This document shows, piece after piece, positions 27,833 to 36,945 of a stretch of 51,530 bases of DNA. How positions within the stretch are numbered: position 1 is the stretch's first letter; each line of letters opens with the position of its first letter. The stretch lies in contig JADHUM010000023.1 in the NCBI GenBank assembly GCA_016784545.1, forward strand, positions 1 to 51,530, read 5' to 3'. Origin of the DNA: Candidatus Neomarinimicrobiota bacterium. GTDB lineage: Bacteria > Fidelibacterota > UBA8477 > JABMPR01. The notes beneath the pieces were generated by a model. The model was not told the origin of the DNA. It was given only the letters and a program-made list of their open reading frames with translations, and made no database searches. A program made the position numbers and the translations under genes.

Positions 27833-28720
27833 ATGAAGCAAATCATCGTACTGTTTTTAATCAGCATTTTATCAATTGGCGTGGCTGTCGGTCAGGCCTC
27901 ACCGGATCCCCGCATTAAGCAGGCTCAACAGCTAGAGACAGAAAAAAAGACCAAGGAAGCTTTCAAGCTGTATGAGGAAATCCACAAAAGCACACCAGAC
28001 AATAACGCCATCACTTATAAACTTGGGTCTATGGCCCACAGCGAGGGAAACTATAAAAAAGCCATAAAATATTATGAGCAACTGGCACCAAATGATAACC
28101 CAAACGTGTTATATAACCTAGCTTGTTCCTATGCCATGCATGGCAAGGAGAGGAAGGCTCTGGCAGTTCTGGAATCAGCAGTTGAGAAGGGGTTTACGCA
28201 ACTGGGACTCATGAAAACGGATCCTGATCTGGCCAGTATCAGAGATAGTGAGGATTTTGAAGCTATATCCAGGTCGGTGAAATCCATCGAAAATGAACCT
28301 GAAGCTAAAAAGTTTGATTTCTGGGTGGGGGAATGGAATGTTTTTGGCCAGACAGGTGTAAAAGTCGGTCAAAGTAGTATTCAAAAGATTCTCAAGGGTA
28401 ATGTCATCTTGGAAAATTGGAGTGGGGCTGGTGGTATTGAAGGCAAAAGTTTTAATCATTACCACATGGAAACAGGCCGTTGGATTCAATATTGGGTTGA
28501 TCAAAACGCTGATAGGATTTATTTCGAAGGCAATTTTGATCCCGAACAGAACGCCATGGTGTACTTTGAGCAAGTGGACAAGGATTCTCAGGAGCCCTTA
28601 CGACGACTCACCTTTTTCAATATATCACCTGACAGTGTGAGACAATTTTCACAACTTAGTTCAGATTATGGAAAAAACTGGAATGTGGAATATGATTTCA
28701 TGTATGTCCGCAAACCTTAA
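27833..28720 (+). CDS. Secreted TPR protein with DUF1579-like C-terminal domain
   Basis: The 295-residue protein has a signal peptide ending VGQ (residue 20). TPR-like repeats lie at about 25-135 (EAFKLYEEIHKSTPDNNAIT, then NYKKAIKYYEQLAPNDNPNV). A beta-rich domain at about 160-295 opens with FDFWVGEWNVFG, the signature start of DUF1579-like domains. Start at 27833 has CAGGAG upstream; an open frame from 27728 runs through the REP repeat and was rejected. Function unknown. Confidence 0.8.
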   Translation: MKQIIVLFLISILSIGVAVGQASPDPRIKQAQQLETEKKTKEAFKLYEEIHKSTPDNNAITYKLGSMAHSEGNYKKAIKYYEQLAPNDNPNVLYNLACSYAMHGKERKALAVLESAVEKGFTQLGLMKTDPDLASIRDSEDFEAISRSVKSIENEPEAKKFDFWVGEWNVFGQTGVKVGQSSIQKILKGNVILENWSGAGGIEGKSFNHYHMETGRWIQYWVDQNADRIYFEGNFDPEQNAMVYFEQVDKDSQEPLRRLTFFNISPDSVRQFSQLSSDYGKNWNVEYDFMYVRKP

Positions 28721-28729
28721 GGAATATTT

Positions 28730-29380
28730 ATGTCCCAAACTATCACCGTCATTGGCTCTACGGGTCTCATTGGATTACAATTTCTAAGCAACATCTCTGA
28801 GGGCGAGTACAAGGGTGTCACTGCTATCACACGCCGAGAAATCCCCACCTTGTCTGACAAACCATTTATTCATCAGGCCATCCATGACTTCTCCGACCTG
28901 GAAAGCATGCGAGCCGATTTAAAAACAGATGTACTGGTCTGCACGCTGGGCACCACAATTAAGACAGCAGGTTCCCAGGAACGCTTTTTCGAGATTGATC
29001 ACAATATTCCCCTGGCCCTGGCGAAAATGGCTCGGGAAGAAGGATGTCAAACGTTTATCCTGGTGTCATCCCTGGGGGCAAACGCCAACTCCAAAATCTT
29101 TTACTCCCGTGTTAAGGGTCAACTTGAGGTGGCTCTGAAGGAGGTAGGATTTAAGCAATTACACATCCTGAGACCAAGTATGTTGCTTGGAAATAGACAG
29201 GAAAGTCGTCCTGGTGAATTTATTGGTAAACTCATTATGACGCCCCTGTCCTTCCTCATTCCCTGGAATTATAAACCCATACAGGCCAGTACAGTTGCGG
29301 CTAAAATACGTGAACTCATATCCACCGGGGGTTCAGGAACTTCAATCTGGACAGGTAAAGAACTCTTCCATAAAAATTGA
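28730..29380 (+). CDS. NAD(P)-binding Rossmann protein, atypical SDR
   Basis: The 216-residue protein has nucleotide-binding motif GSTGLIG at residues 8-14 and the core ILVSSLGANANSKIFYSRVK. HILRPSMLLGNR is near the C-terminus. This is the NAD(P)H-binding group related to HTATIP2/YwnB-type proteins. Substrate unknown. It starts 9 bases after the previous gene and may share its transcript. Confidence 0.85.
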   Translation: MSQTITVIGSTGLIGLQFLSNISEGEYKGVTAITRREIPTLSDKPFIHQAIHDFSDLESMRADLKTDVLVCTLGTTIKTAGSQERFFEIDHNIPLALAKMAREEGCQTFILVSSLGANANSKIFYSRVKGQLEVALKEVGFKQLHILRPSMLLGNRQESRPGEFIGKLIMTPLSFLIPWNYKPIQASTVAAKIRELISTGGSGTSIWTGKELFHKN

Positions 29381-29481
29381 TCCAGAGCACAACCTGGATT
29401 TAAGTGTGAGCACAAACACAACATGAGGTTGTCTTTCTTCTCATATTGTTCTCAGGCGGGGCAAACCTGGAGGATGGAGAA

Positions 29482-29565
29482 ATGGATGATAACAAACATT
29501 ACGGTTTTCAGCTGTTTATTCTTATTGCCACGCTGGTCTTGGTTGTGGGTATCACCCGACTGTAA
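29482..29565 (+). CDS. Possible 27-residue single-helix membrane peptide
   Basis: A short frame encoding MDDNKHYGFQLF then ILIATLVLVVGITRL: a polar start and one hydrophobic helix. AGGA (29471-29474) and GGAG (29476-29479) lie just upstream of the ATG. It sits in a 230-base gap between convergent genes and is followed by a hairpin at 29576-29594. No family recognised; expression is unproven. Confidence 0.45.
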   Translation: MDDNKHYGFQLFILIATLVLVVGITRL

Positions 29566-29575
29566 AAACTTCCCC

Positions 29576-29594
29576 TGGCCTTCTAAGAAAGCCA
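29576..29594. terminator. Small hairpin between convergent units
   Basis: TGGCCTT and AAAGCCA pair (one G-T) around CTAAG. No strong T run follows on either strand. It lies just after the rsmA stop and the small peptide frame. Confidence 0.35.
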
Positions 29595-29610
29595 CTGCCT
29601 GTTTTAGCTC

Positions 29611-30399
29611 CTAGTTCAGGGCAACGATTAGTTCTGTAAGTCTAAAAAACTCCAAAGGGCTGAGTTGCTCAGGTCTTAAATTCAAATCGAATTGATTCTC
29701 AATGCTGGCCTTGTCCTTCAGGACGGCTTTCAGGCTGTTACGCAAGGTTTTTCGGCGTTGATTGAAGGATGTTCTTACCACCTGGCGCAGGTGGGGCTCA
29801 AGCTCGGCTGAAACGGGATTCTCTTCATCGAAGGAGAAGCGTACAAAGCAGGAATCCACATCAGGCACGGGGTGAAAAACATGGCGACTTATATCGAATA
29901 AGTATTCAGTTTTAGCAAACAGGGCTGCATAGACAGATAGAATTCCATACTGTTTGGAACCATGGGGAGCAACCAGTCGCTTGCCCACTTCTTTTTGCAT
30001 GAGAAAGTGGACATCCCCGATGCGTTCGTGGTATTCAAAGGCCTGGAGTATCAATTGAGAGGTGATGTAATACGGAATGTTGCCCATGAGTCTAAATTTG
30101 CCCAGTTCTGGAGGCGGTGTCCATTTTAAGAAATCTTTGTATTCAAATGAAAAGGAGTGGATGTCATCTCGAATGGGTTCTAAATATTCTGCCATTCGAG
30201 GATCGAGTTCAATGGCATGAAGTCGCTTAACCCGGGAAGCAAAAAGGCGCGTGAGGGCGCCAGATCCAGGACCAATTTCAACCATGGTGTCATCTGGCTG
30301 GGGGTTGACAGTTCGAACCAATTTTTCCAGCATGGATGGGTCAGTAATAAAATTTTGGCCCCATTTTTTAAAGGCCCGGAGATCTGGTCTTAAACCCAT
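29611..30399 (-). CDS. rsmA: 16S rRNA dimethyladenosine transferase RsmA (KsgA)
   Basis: The 262-residue enzyme dimethylates two adenosines in helix 45 of 16S rRNA. Family motifs: KKWGQNFITDPSMLEKLV, SAM motif VEIGPGSGALTRLF, and catalytic NIPYYITSQLILQ. The C-terminal domain has FNQRRKTLRNSLK. ATG at 30399 starts at the usual family position; an in-frame ATG at 30447 lies in a palindromic repeat. No clear ribosome site. Downstream gene of the tatD unit. Confidence 0.94.
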   Translation of the reverse strand: MGLRPDLRAFKKWGQNFITDPSMLEKLVRTVNPQPDDTMVEIGPGSGALTRLFASRVKRLHAIELDPRMAEYLEPIRDDIHSFSFEYKDFLKWTPPPELGKFRLMGNIPYYITSQLILQAFEYHERIGDVHFLMQKEVGKRLVAPHGSKQYGILSVYAALFAKTEYLFDISRHVFHPVPDVDSCFVRFSFDEENPVSAELEPHLRQVVRTSFNQRRKTLRNSLKAVLKDKASIENQFDLNLRPEQLSPLEFFRLTELIVALN

Positions 30400-30435
30400 T
30401 ATGATATATTCAATTTTATGCGATGGCTTGTGGGG

Positions 30436-30453
30436 GGCGCAATGCATTGCGCC
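30436..30453. repeat. 18-base perfect palindrome
   Basis: GGCGCAATGCATTGCGCC, between tatD and rsmA. It resembles short dispersed palindromes seen in many genomes; it could be a small mobile or structural repeat. Confidence 0.6.
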
Positions 30454-30480
30454 TTTACGAAAACATTGGGAAAAAGGGGG

Positions 30481-31257
30481 CTATGATAAATCATTCAACC
30501 CGAAGAATATTTCAGCATTTTGGGTGGTTGTTTGAGCTAGCAGCTCAATATTTATATCTCGTAAGGCAGCAATTTTCTCAGCAATATATGGGATATATTT
30601 AGGTTCATTTGGGCGTTTGCCCCGATGGGGCACAGGCGTTAGGAATGGACTGTCAGTTTCCAGCATGAGACGCTCCAGGGGCATTCTTGTAGCAACATCC
30701 TGAACGGCTTCATTTTTCTTAAAAGTCACAGTTCCAGTAAATGAAATATGATAGCCCTTATCTAAAAGGGGTTTCGCGATATTCCAGGGTGAGGGCCAGC
30801 AGTGAAAAACACCCCTGGTGTTTCCATGCTCAAGAATTTGTTGAACAATGTCCTGATCTGCTTCCCGATTATGAATGATCGCCGGCTTGCCTGTTGCCAA
30901 AGCCAGATCAAGATGATCCCGGAAAAATCTTTTTTGTAAATCCACAGGTGAGTCATCCCAGTAATAATCCAGACCCGTTTCACCCACAGCCACCACTTTG
31001 GGATGTGAGAGCATATCAACAATTTCTTTTTCCCAGTTTTTGGGTGCCGTGGAACAATCGTTGGGGTGAATACCTGCAGCAGCAAAAAGTTGAGGGTGAT
31101 CCTCGGCCAGACGAATGGCGATTTCTGATGTTGGGAGATCGATACCGACCACAACCATTTTATTAATGCCCTGCTCCGCTGCAGCATCCAGAACCTCATT
31201 CGTTCTATCCAGAAGAGGCTCAATGTTCAAGTGGCAATGGGTATCAATGAAGTTCAT
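30481..31257 (-). CDS. tatD: TatD-family metal-dependent DNase
   Basis: The 258-residue TIM-barrel hydrolase has metal ligands in DTHCHLN (His7, His9), GETGLDYYW, IIHNREA and VFHCW, with the terminal aspartate in LETDSPFLTPVPHRGKRN-like context (LETDSPFL, then RGKRPNEP). Acts as a 3'-to-5' nuclease in repair and RNA turnover. Its start codon directly follows a heptamer repeat, so no Shine-Dalgarno is seen on the minus strand. Confidence 0.94.
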   Translation of the reverse strand: MNFIDTHCHLNIEPLLDRTNEVLDAAAEQGINKMVVVGIDLPTSEIAIRLAEDHPQLFAAAGIHPNDCSTAPKNWEKEIVDMLSHPKVVAVGETGLDYYWDDSPVDLQKRFFRDHLDLALATGKPAIIHNREADQDIVQQILEHGNTRGVFHCWPSPWNIAKPLLDKGYHISFTGTVTFKKNEAVQDVATRMPLERLMLETDSPFLTPVPHRGKRPNEPKYIPYIAEKIAALRDINIELLAQTTTQNAEIFFGLNDLS

Positions 31258-31380
31258 GTTAGGAGTTAGGAGTTAGGAGTTAGGAGTTGTTGAAATCCAG
31301 GTTGTGTCGAAAACGAGCGTAGGTACGAGAGAGAAAAGAAGATTGAGTACCACCTAACCTCTAACATCTAACTTTTAACG
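31258..31380. repeat. Inverted heptamer-repeat element between metG and tatD
   Basis: 31261-31288 holds four perfect copies of AGGAGTT in tandem. At 31354-31380 is a degenerate heptamer array of the complementary type (CTAACCT, CTAACAT, CTAACTT, TTAACGG). The two arms would pair into a long imperfect hairpin. The left arm touches the tatD start codon and the right arm contains the metG stop. Heptamer number could vary by slippage. Confidence 0.7.
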
Positions 31381-33252
31381 GACCTTGGATCCCGGCTCAA
31401 CATTTTTTAATGGAATCAGCGGAGAAACGGTTTTGCCATCGTCAGCAGCCAGAATCATTCCCTGAGAAAGTTCCCCACGAATTGTGGCCGGTTTCAAATT
31501 GGCTATGATGGAGACAGACTTGCCGATCAAATCTTCAGGAGCATAGTGTTCTGCGATACCAGCAATAACCTGGCGTTGTTCAGCACCTAGATCAACCTGC
31601 AGCTTCAAGAGTTTATCAGCATTTGGATGTTTTTCAGCCTTGATGATTTTGGCAACCCGGATATCCATTTTCATGAAATCGTCAAAGCTCACTTCATCTT
31701 TAAGAACCAATTTCTCTGGCTCTTCTTCAGGCGTTTCCTTGACTTCGATACGGGGAAAAAGGCCATCGGTTTTACCCAGTTTTACACCTGGTTTAATGTG
31801 TCCCCAATCAAACCAGCCTGGTTCACTGAGACGAGCCTGAGCAGAAGTACCCATGACCTCCAGCAGGCGTGATATTTTCTCCGGCATAACAGGATAAAGA
31901 TGAACTGCACTAAGACGTAAAGCTTCAGCAGCATTGTAGAGCACGGCGCCAGCCCGTTCTTTCTCGGTCTTCATCAATTTCCAGGGAGCGGTCTCTTCCA
32001 GATAACGATTGATTTCACGCAACACATCGAAAACATGGGTGATAGCGTAATTCACTCTCATTTGATCCAGCTCGGAGCTAACCTTTTCACGTAAAGCAGC
32101 CACATGCTGTGCCAGATCTGAATCCTCAGGCATGGTTTCACCGGGGTCGGGTAGGATGAAATCAAAATTACGTCCCAGCAGCTTGGTAATACGATTGACC
32201 ATATTCCCCAGATCATTCGCCAGGTCAGAGTTATAGCGGCTGATAAAACCATCCATGGTAAAGCTGGCATCTTGACCAGGGGTCATTTCCCGCATGAGGA
32301 AATATCTTAAGGCATCAACGCCATATTCATTGGCAAGATCCAGCGGACGAACAACATTGCCTAGCGATTTGGACATTTTGGCATCGCCCATAAGCCACCA
32401 ACCATGAGCAAAAATAGTTTTAGGGAGGGGCAGGTCTGCAGCCATGAGCATGGTTGGCCAATATACCGCATGTGTGGTCAGGATATCTTTTCCAATAAGG
32501 TGGAAATCTACTGGCCACCACTTTTTGAAAGTTTCTTCATGATTTGGATAACCTATGGCAGAGATGTAATTGGTCAAAGCATCAAACCAGACATAGGTGA
32601 CATACTCATCATCAAAGGGCAGTTCAATTCCCCAGTTGAGTCGCGCTTTAGGGCGTGAGATACACAGATCACCCAGTTCTTGACGCAAAAACCCCAAAAC
32701 TTCATTTTTACGAAAGGCCGGTTGAATGAAATCAGGATTATCATGGATGTAATTGATCAAATTTTCCTGGTAGGCTGACATTTTGAACCAGTAATTGGTT
32801 TCGGATAGACGTTTTACATCTCGCCACTCTCCTTCTTCGTACTCTTTATCAGTCAAGAACCGTTCTTCAGCAACAGAATACCAGCCCTCGTAGGTGTCCT
32901 TATAGATCAGACCTTTATCCCATAACTTCTGAAGTAAAAAGCTGACCACAGATTTGTGATTGTCCTGAGTCGTACGAATAAATTGATCATATTGAATGTT
33001 CAGGGCGTCCCACTTCTCCTGGAAGCGAACCACATATTCATCAACATGCTCCTGGGGTGTCACGCCTCTCTTTTCGGCGGCCTGTTGGACTTTCTGGCCA
33101 TGCTCATCGGTCCCGGTTAAGAAATAGGTTTCGTCCCCCAGAGCTCGATGAAAACGAGCCACCACATCTGCCAGAATCGTCGTGTAAGCGTGACCAATAT
33201 GGGGTTCATCATTTACATAGTAAATAGGGGTCGTAACGTAAAAGCGGGACAT
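31375..33252 (-). CDS. metG: Methionyl-tRNA synthetase
   Basis: The 625-residue class I synthetase has HIGH at 18-21 and KMSKS at 292-296. The insertion lacks the zinc-binding cysteine pairs (YEGWYSVAEERFLTDKEYEE), so it is the zinc-free type. A C-terminal tRNA-binding OB-fold covers about 525-625 (DDFMKMDIRVAKIIKAEKHP, then GELSQGMILAADDG), which aids dimerisation and tRNA capture. It begins 6 bases after ricT ends. Confidence 0.97.
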   Translation of the reverse strand: MSRFYVTTPIYYVNDEPHIGHAYTTILADVVARFHRALGDETYFLTGTDEHGQKVQQAAEKRGVTPQEHVDEYVVRFQEKWDALNIQYDQFIRTTQDNHKSVVSFLLQKLWDKGLIYKDTYEGWYSVAEERFLTDKEYEEGEWRDVKRLSETNYWFKMSAYQENLINYIHDNPDFIQPAFRKNEVLGFLRQELGDLCISRPKARLNWGIELPFDDEYVTYVWFDALTNYISAIGYPNHEETFKKWWPVDFHLIGKDILTTHAVYWPTMLMAADLPLPKTIFAHGWWLMGDAKMSKSLGNVVRPLDLANEYGVDALRYFLMREMTPGQDASFTMDGFISRYNSDLANDLGNMVNRITKLLGRNFDFILPDPGETMPEDSDLAQHVAALREKVSSELDQMRVNYAITHVFDVLREINRYLEETAPWKLMKTEKERAGAVLYNAAEALRLSAVHLYPVMPEKISRLLEVMGTSAQARLSEPGWFDWGHIKPGVKLGKTDGLFPRIEVKETPEEEPEKLVLKDEVSFDDFMKMDIRVAKIIKAEKHPNADKLLKLQVDLGAEQRQVIAGIAEHYAPEDLIGKSVSIIANLKPATIRGELSQGMILAADDGKTVSPLIPLKNVEPGSKVR

Positions 33253-33258
33253 GGGGTC

Positions 33259-34188
33259 TTAGTTCTTTCTCTCTTTATAATCAGCATCCATATGCTTGAG
33301 GGCTTTTTTGATGGTTTCCAGGTCATGCACTTCGATACCACCCTGCTCATACGAAACGGTACACCGTCCATTGAGAACATCATTTGAAATAATGGTACCA
33401 AGCCCTTCTTTGGTCTCCAAAGGAAGACCGACAGAAGGAAAATCTTTCATGGCTTCATGATAAAAATCCCATTCAAAACGTAGACAGCATTTCAGTTTTC
33501 CGCATGCGCCACTGAGCTTGCTGGGATTAATGGGCAGGTTTTGATCTTTGGCATACTGGGTAGTTACAGGCTCAAATCCATCCATAAATCGGGAACAACA
33601 GATCTGTTGACCGCAAGGACCCTGACCATCTAAGCGACGGGCATAATCACGAACGCCAATTTGCCGCATTTCTATGCGTGTTCGAAATTCATAAGCCAGA
33701 TCTTTGACGAGCTGCCGAAAATCCACCCGTTCTTCTGCTGTATAAAAAAAGGTCATTTTGCGACGATCAAGCTGATATTCAACATCAACCAGCTTCATTT
33801 TCAGTCCATTTTTCGCTATGAGATCCAGACCCCGACTGAAAGCCTGTGGTTCATCACGTCGATTATCGTGATGTGTACCTATTTCGGTATCATTGGCCTT
33901 GCGGAGGAGATTGTGAATAGACTCGCCATTTTTGCGGTTATTAAACTCAGGCTCAGTGCTGGGGCATCGGTTACAGCCCTCAACCTTATTGCAGATAGGC
34001 GTAACGATGCCAATGTCTTCACCAAGCTCGGTTTCAACAACAACATAGTCGCCAGATTTAAGAGCGAGACTTAGGGTATTGGTAAAAGTATCACGGCGAT
34101 TGCCCTTGAAACTTACCTTTATCAATCCTGGTGGTTTGGGTTCACCCTCCTGAGAGGGCATGGGGTTTTGCTGTGCATATTGCGTCAT
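33259..34188 (-). CDS. ricT: PSP1-domain protein, RicT (YaaT)-like
   Basis: The 309-residue protein has the PSP1 domain. Hallmark cysteine segments GPCGQQICCSRF and GACGKLKCCLRFE are present, preceded by RTRIEMRQIGVRDYARRLDG. In Bacillus RicT joins RicA/RicF in RNA maturation through RNase Y; its role here is inferred from family only. Located after holB and before metG, a common order in which holB, ricT and metG are linked. Confidence 0.9.
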   Translation of the reverse strand: MTQYAQQNPMPSQEGEPKPPGLIKVSFKGNRRDTFTNTLSLALKSGDYVVVETELGEDIGIVTPICNKVEGCNRCPSTEPEFNNRKNGESIHNLLRKANDTEIGTHHDNRRDEPQAFSRGLDLIAKNGLKMKLVDVEYQLDRRKMTFFYTAEERVDFRQLVKDLAYEFRTRIEMRQIGVRDYARRLDGQGPCGQQICCSRFMDGFEPVTTQYAKDQNLPINPSKLSGACGKLKCCLRFEWDFYHEAMKDFPSVGLPLETKEGLGTIISNDVLNGRCTVSYEQGGIEVHDLETIKKALKHMDADYKERKN

Positions 34189-34241
34189 ATATTTATATCC
34201 TGACCATGGGTCCGGGGACCGCTGGTTCTATTCTTTTACCC

Positions 34242-35375
34242 TCAATCCTGCGTTGCTTGTCCGCGCAGGTGTTTGCGTAGTTCGAAAAATAAGGCAGTAA
34301 TTGCGAGCTGCAAATGAACTTTACGAGCTAATGCGTCCTTTGTGCTCTCGATCGCTTTGATAGCAGCATGGCTATCACATTCGGGAAACAACTTTTGCAT
34401 TTGTTGTACCTGGGTCACCCATAGAGCCGTTTCACCTGGTTTGATATCAAGGGCTACATCTCTGAAAAAGAGGATGAGGAGGGATAGAAATTGCTGTCTC
34501 GAATCATCATTCTCCAGATCCTTATCCTTAAGGAGTAGCGTTTGTTTGTGTACCGAAACAAAATCTTCGCGGGCCAGTGTGTTCAGGGTTGCACGTATAC
34601 GATCCAGCCAAAAGGTGTTATCCTGCTCTGCATAGGTATGAGCTGCTGCCAGGTCTCCCATGGCCATACGAGCACTGATCTCAGCTTGTACAGCATCAAC
34701 GCCCTTCTTGGTCACCAGGTCATCCCGGATGAGCATCCAGCTCAATTCAGGAATATGATGCATGGCACAGCGGGAGCGAATTGTATCAGGTAAGCGATCT
34801 GGGAATTCGGTGGTGAGGAGAAATACCGTTCCTTCTGGTGGTTCTTCTAAAATCTTTAACAGGGCGTTGGCTGCTTCCACATTCATCAGATGAGCACGGA
34901 GAATAATAACAACTCGGATACTTCCAGTATCATGAGCCAGATAAATATCTTTTCTCAATTTACGAATAGCTGCGATTCTGATGTCATTAGCGCCATCAAT
35001 CTGAAGATGATAGTAGGGCCATTTGACTTTTTTTGCCAACTCTTCGTTTATCAAAGCCATCTCCCCCTCCTTGATACCGGAAAAGGGGTCGGTGTGGCTG
35101 GGGGAACGTCGTGGCAGGGCAAAGATGAGATATAAAGCGGGATGCTCAAAGTTCTGCATCTGGCGACAGGCTGAACATACGCCACAGGGTTTATTGTTTT
35201 CTGCCTTGCAATTGAGGGTGGTGGCAATGGTCATGGCCATGGCGTCTTTGCCAACGCCAGAATGTCCACTAAGAATGTGGGCATGACCCAAACGACCAGA
35301 GCGTATAAGAGACTCCCAATACCTGAGCGTCTGGTCCTGTCCTATTAGATGGTATAGATTTAGCGTTTCAGCCAC
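34242..35375 (-). CDS. holB: DNA polymerase III clamp-loader delta' subunit
   Basis: The 377-residue AAA+ protein. P-loop-like SGHSGVGKDAMA near residue 36, zinc cysteines CGVCSAC, and the arginine-finger motif DTIRSRC. LLKILEEPPEGTVFLLTTE is the sensor region. GTG start at 35375 lies inside the end of the upstream envC-like gene (16-base overlap). Confidence 0.9.
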   Translation of the reverse strand: MAETLNLYHLIGQDQTLRYWESLIRSGRLGHAHILSGHSGVGKDAMAMTIATTLNCKAENNKPCGVCSACRQMQNFEHPALYLIFALPRRSPSHTDPFSGIKEGEMALINEELAKKVKWPYYHLQIDGANDIRIAAIRKLRKDIYLAHDTGSIRVVIILRAHLMNVEAANALLKILEEPPEGTVFLLTTEFPDRLPDTIRSRCAMHHIPELSWMLIRDDLVTKKGVDAVQAEISARMAMGDLAAAHTYAEQDNTFWLDRIRATLNTLAREDFVSVHKQTLLLKDKDLENDDSRQQFLSLLILFFRDVALDIKPGETALWVTQVQQMQKLFPECDSHAAIKAIESTKDALARKVHLQLAITALFFELRKHLRGQATQD

Positions 35376-36553
35376 TTCAGGGGATCTACCTTATCTTTTC
35401 CGCGCCAGACTTCAAAATGCAACCGTGCTCCATCAAGACTACCCGTGTCGCTGACCTGGGCAATGACCTGATCCCGGAGCACATATCCGTTCATATTAAC
35501 CAGAATATTATCTATGTGAGCATAAACAGTATAGTAACTGGAGCCATGCCCAACAATAATCGTGTTACCATAGCCTGGAATCCAGGTTATAGCTATCACT
35601 TTACCAGGCATAACCGCTTTGACATTGGTCCCCTTGGGAGCCTGTATATCTATGCCAGGATTGGTTGTAACGGTTCCCAGTTTTTCATTTTTATGGGGTC
35701 CAAAACGACCCACGAGTTTTCCCTGGACGGGCCAGCTTAGCTTGCCTTTGGCCTCTGCGAATAGCCTGGCTGCCCGCTCTGGGGTTATTCCCAAGCTATT
35801 GGCTAAATCACGAAGTATTTGTTGTTTTTGCTTCTCAAAATCCTGGATCATGCCCTCAACCTGTTTGGCCGCAGCCCGCTTGGTTTTTACCTGCTGCTGC
35901 ATGCTTTTACGATCGCGCTTCAAGGTGTTGAGCTTGGATTCTTTTTTCTTTTGTTGAGCGGAGATTTGGCGACTTGCCTGGTCTTCCTCACGAATGTTGC
36001 GTTTGACCTCTCCCAGTCGACGTTCAAGATTATTCTGATCAATTCTGTTGGTTCTAATCATAATCTGGAGCTCACTTAACGTGATTTTTTCAGCATCATT
36101 GATAGCAGACAGATAAGTAGAGCGTCGCAGCGCCTGATGAATATCTCCAGAGGTTAACAAGAGGTCGATATCACGATTTTGCCCTAATTTATACGCTCGG
36201 ACAGCTCTCCTGGCTGCACGCTCTTTCATTACCTTGATTTTTTGATCAGTAGTTTGAATGGTCTCGTTGAGAAGACTTATTTGATCCTCTTTGAGTCGTC
36301 GTTCTTTTTGCAGCTCTCGTTTTAACTGAGTAACCATGGCGATTTGCTTATCCAGGTTTTGAATTTGCTTCAGCGTCGCCTTTTCATCTTTTTGGGTTTT
36401 ATTTATTTTTGAATTCAGACGATCGATTTCTTTACGAATCTCTTTGAGTTTTTTGGACTGAGAGTTAATGCTTTGATCAAGATCTTCAGTCTGACCATAG
36501 GACACACAAAAGGAAATGAGAATAGAGAGTAATATATAGACTGCTTTTTTCAT
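35360..36553 (-). CDS. EnvC-like murein hydrolase activator
   Basis: The 397-residue secreted protein has a signal peptide ending SYGQ (residue 21). A long coiled coil covers about 24-260. A LytM (M23) domain at about 275-395 shows PVQGKLVGRFGPHKNEKLGT, then NPGIDIQAPKGTNVKAVMPG and LHFEVWRGKDKVDPLKWL. The usual zinc histidine of HxGID is Asn here (NPGID), so the LytM domain is probably inactive and serves to activate amidases at division, as EnvC does. A hairpin lies 29 bases upstream of the start. Confidence 0.87.
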   Translation of the reverse strand: MKKAVYILLSILISFCVSYGQTEDLDQSINSQSKKLKEIRKEIDRLNSKINKTQKDEKATLKQIQNLDKQIAMVTQLKRELQKERRLKEDQISLLNETIQTTDQKIKVMKERAARRAVRAYKLGQNRDIDLLLTSGDIHQALRRSTYLSAINDAEKITLSELQIMIRTNRIDQNNLERRLGEVKRNIREEDQASRQISAQQKKKESKLNTLKRDRKSMQQQVKTKRAAAKQVEGMIQDFEKQKQQILRDLANSLGITPERAARLFAEAKGKLSWPVQGKLVGRFGPHKNEKLGTVTTNPGIDIQAPKGTNVKAVMPGKVIAITWIPGYGNTIIVGHGSSYYTVYAHIDNILVNMNGYVLRDQVIAQVSDTGSLDGARLHFEVWRGKDKVDPLKWLKR

Positions 36554-36581
36554 CAGCGCTTAAACTAAGTGAATTCAACTG

Positions 36582-36616
36582 AAAGCAATAGACCAAAACA
36601 TTGGGATTATTGCTTT
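36582..36616. promoter_or_regulatory. Two-part hairpin upstream of the envC-like gene
   Basis: Arms AAAGCAATA and TATTGCTTT enclose an inner stem CCAA/TTGG with loop AACA. It lies 29 bases before the envC-like start codon on the minus strand, so it could be part of its leader; no T run marks it as a terminator. Confidence 0.45.
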
Positions 36617-36945
36617 TGAAAAAGTGGATGTTGCCTTTGATTTTATCCGCCTTCGCAAACTTGCGAACCAAAGACCCATCGAAGTGATGCCTGCGGGGGC
36701 CCCTGACAGAAATGGTTGGATTATTCGGTGAAGCTCAGGCAGAATTCAATGAAACGAGGTGGGGAAAAAGTTGAGATACAGCAGAAAATGATTGTTTGCT
36801 TTTAGATTTGATGGTCCAATATTCCACGCAATAGTCAGGAAAGTCCAATTGGAACAAAAGTGCTAAACACAGGAAACCGTGTAAGAGCCTGACGAGTAGG
36901 AAGCCGCCTCAGGCGGTATGTTTTAAGAATGAGGTATATGTACAA
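36617..36945 (+). promoter_or_regulatory. Leader and upstream region of the cold-shock gene
   Basis: About 330 bases without a gene. The last 110 bases contain small inverted repeats: TCCAATTGGA, ACAC...GTGT around AGGAAACC, and CCGCCTCAGGCGG. This could be a structured, temperature-responsive 5' leader as known for csp genes in other bacteria. No strong promoter pair could be fixed. Confidence 0.4.

Noticed and set aside
29423-29614. 63-codon + frame in the gap before rsmA
   Set aside because: No ribosome site and atypical composition; the 27-residue frame in another phase has better signals.
36840-36900. Resemblance to RNase P RNA (GGAAAGTCC)
   Set aside because: Only one short motif matches and the gap is too short and lacks other conserved parts.
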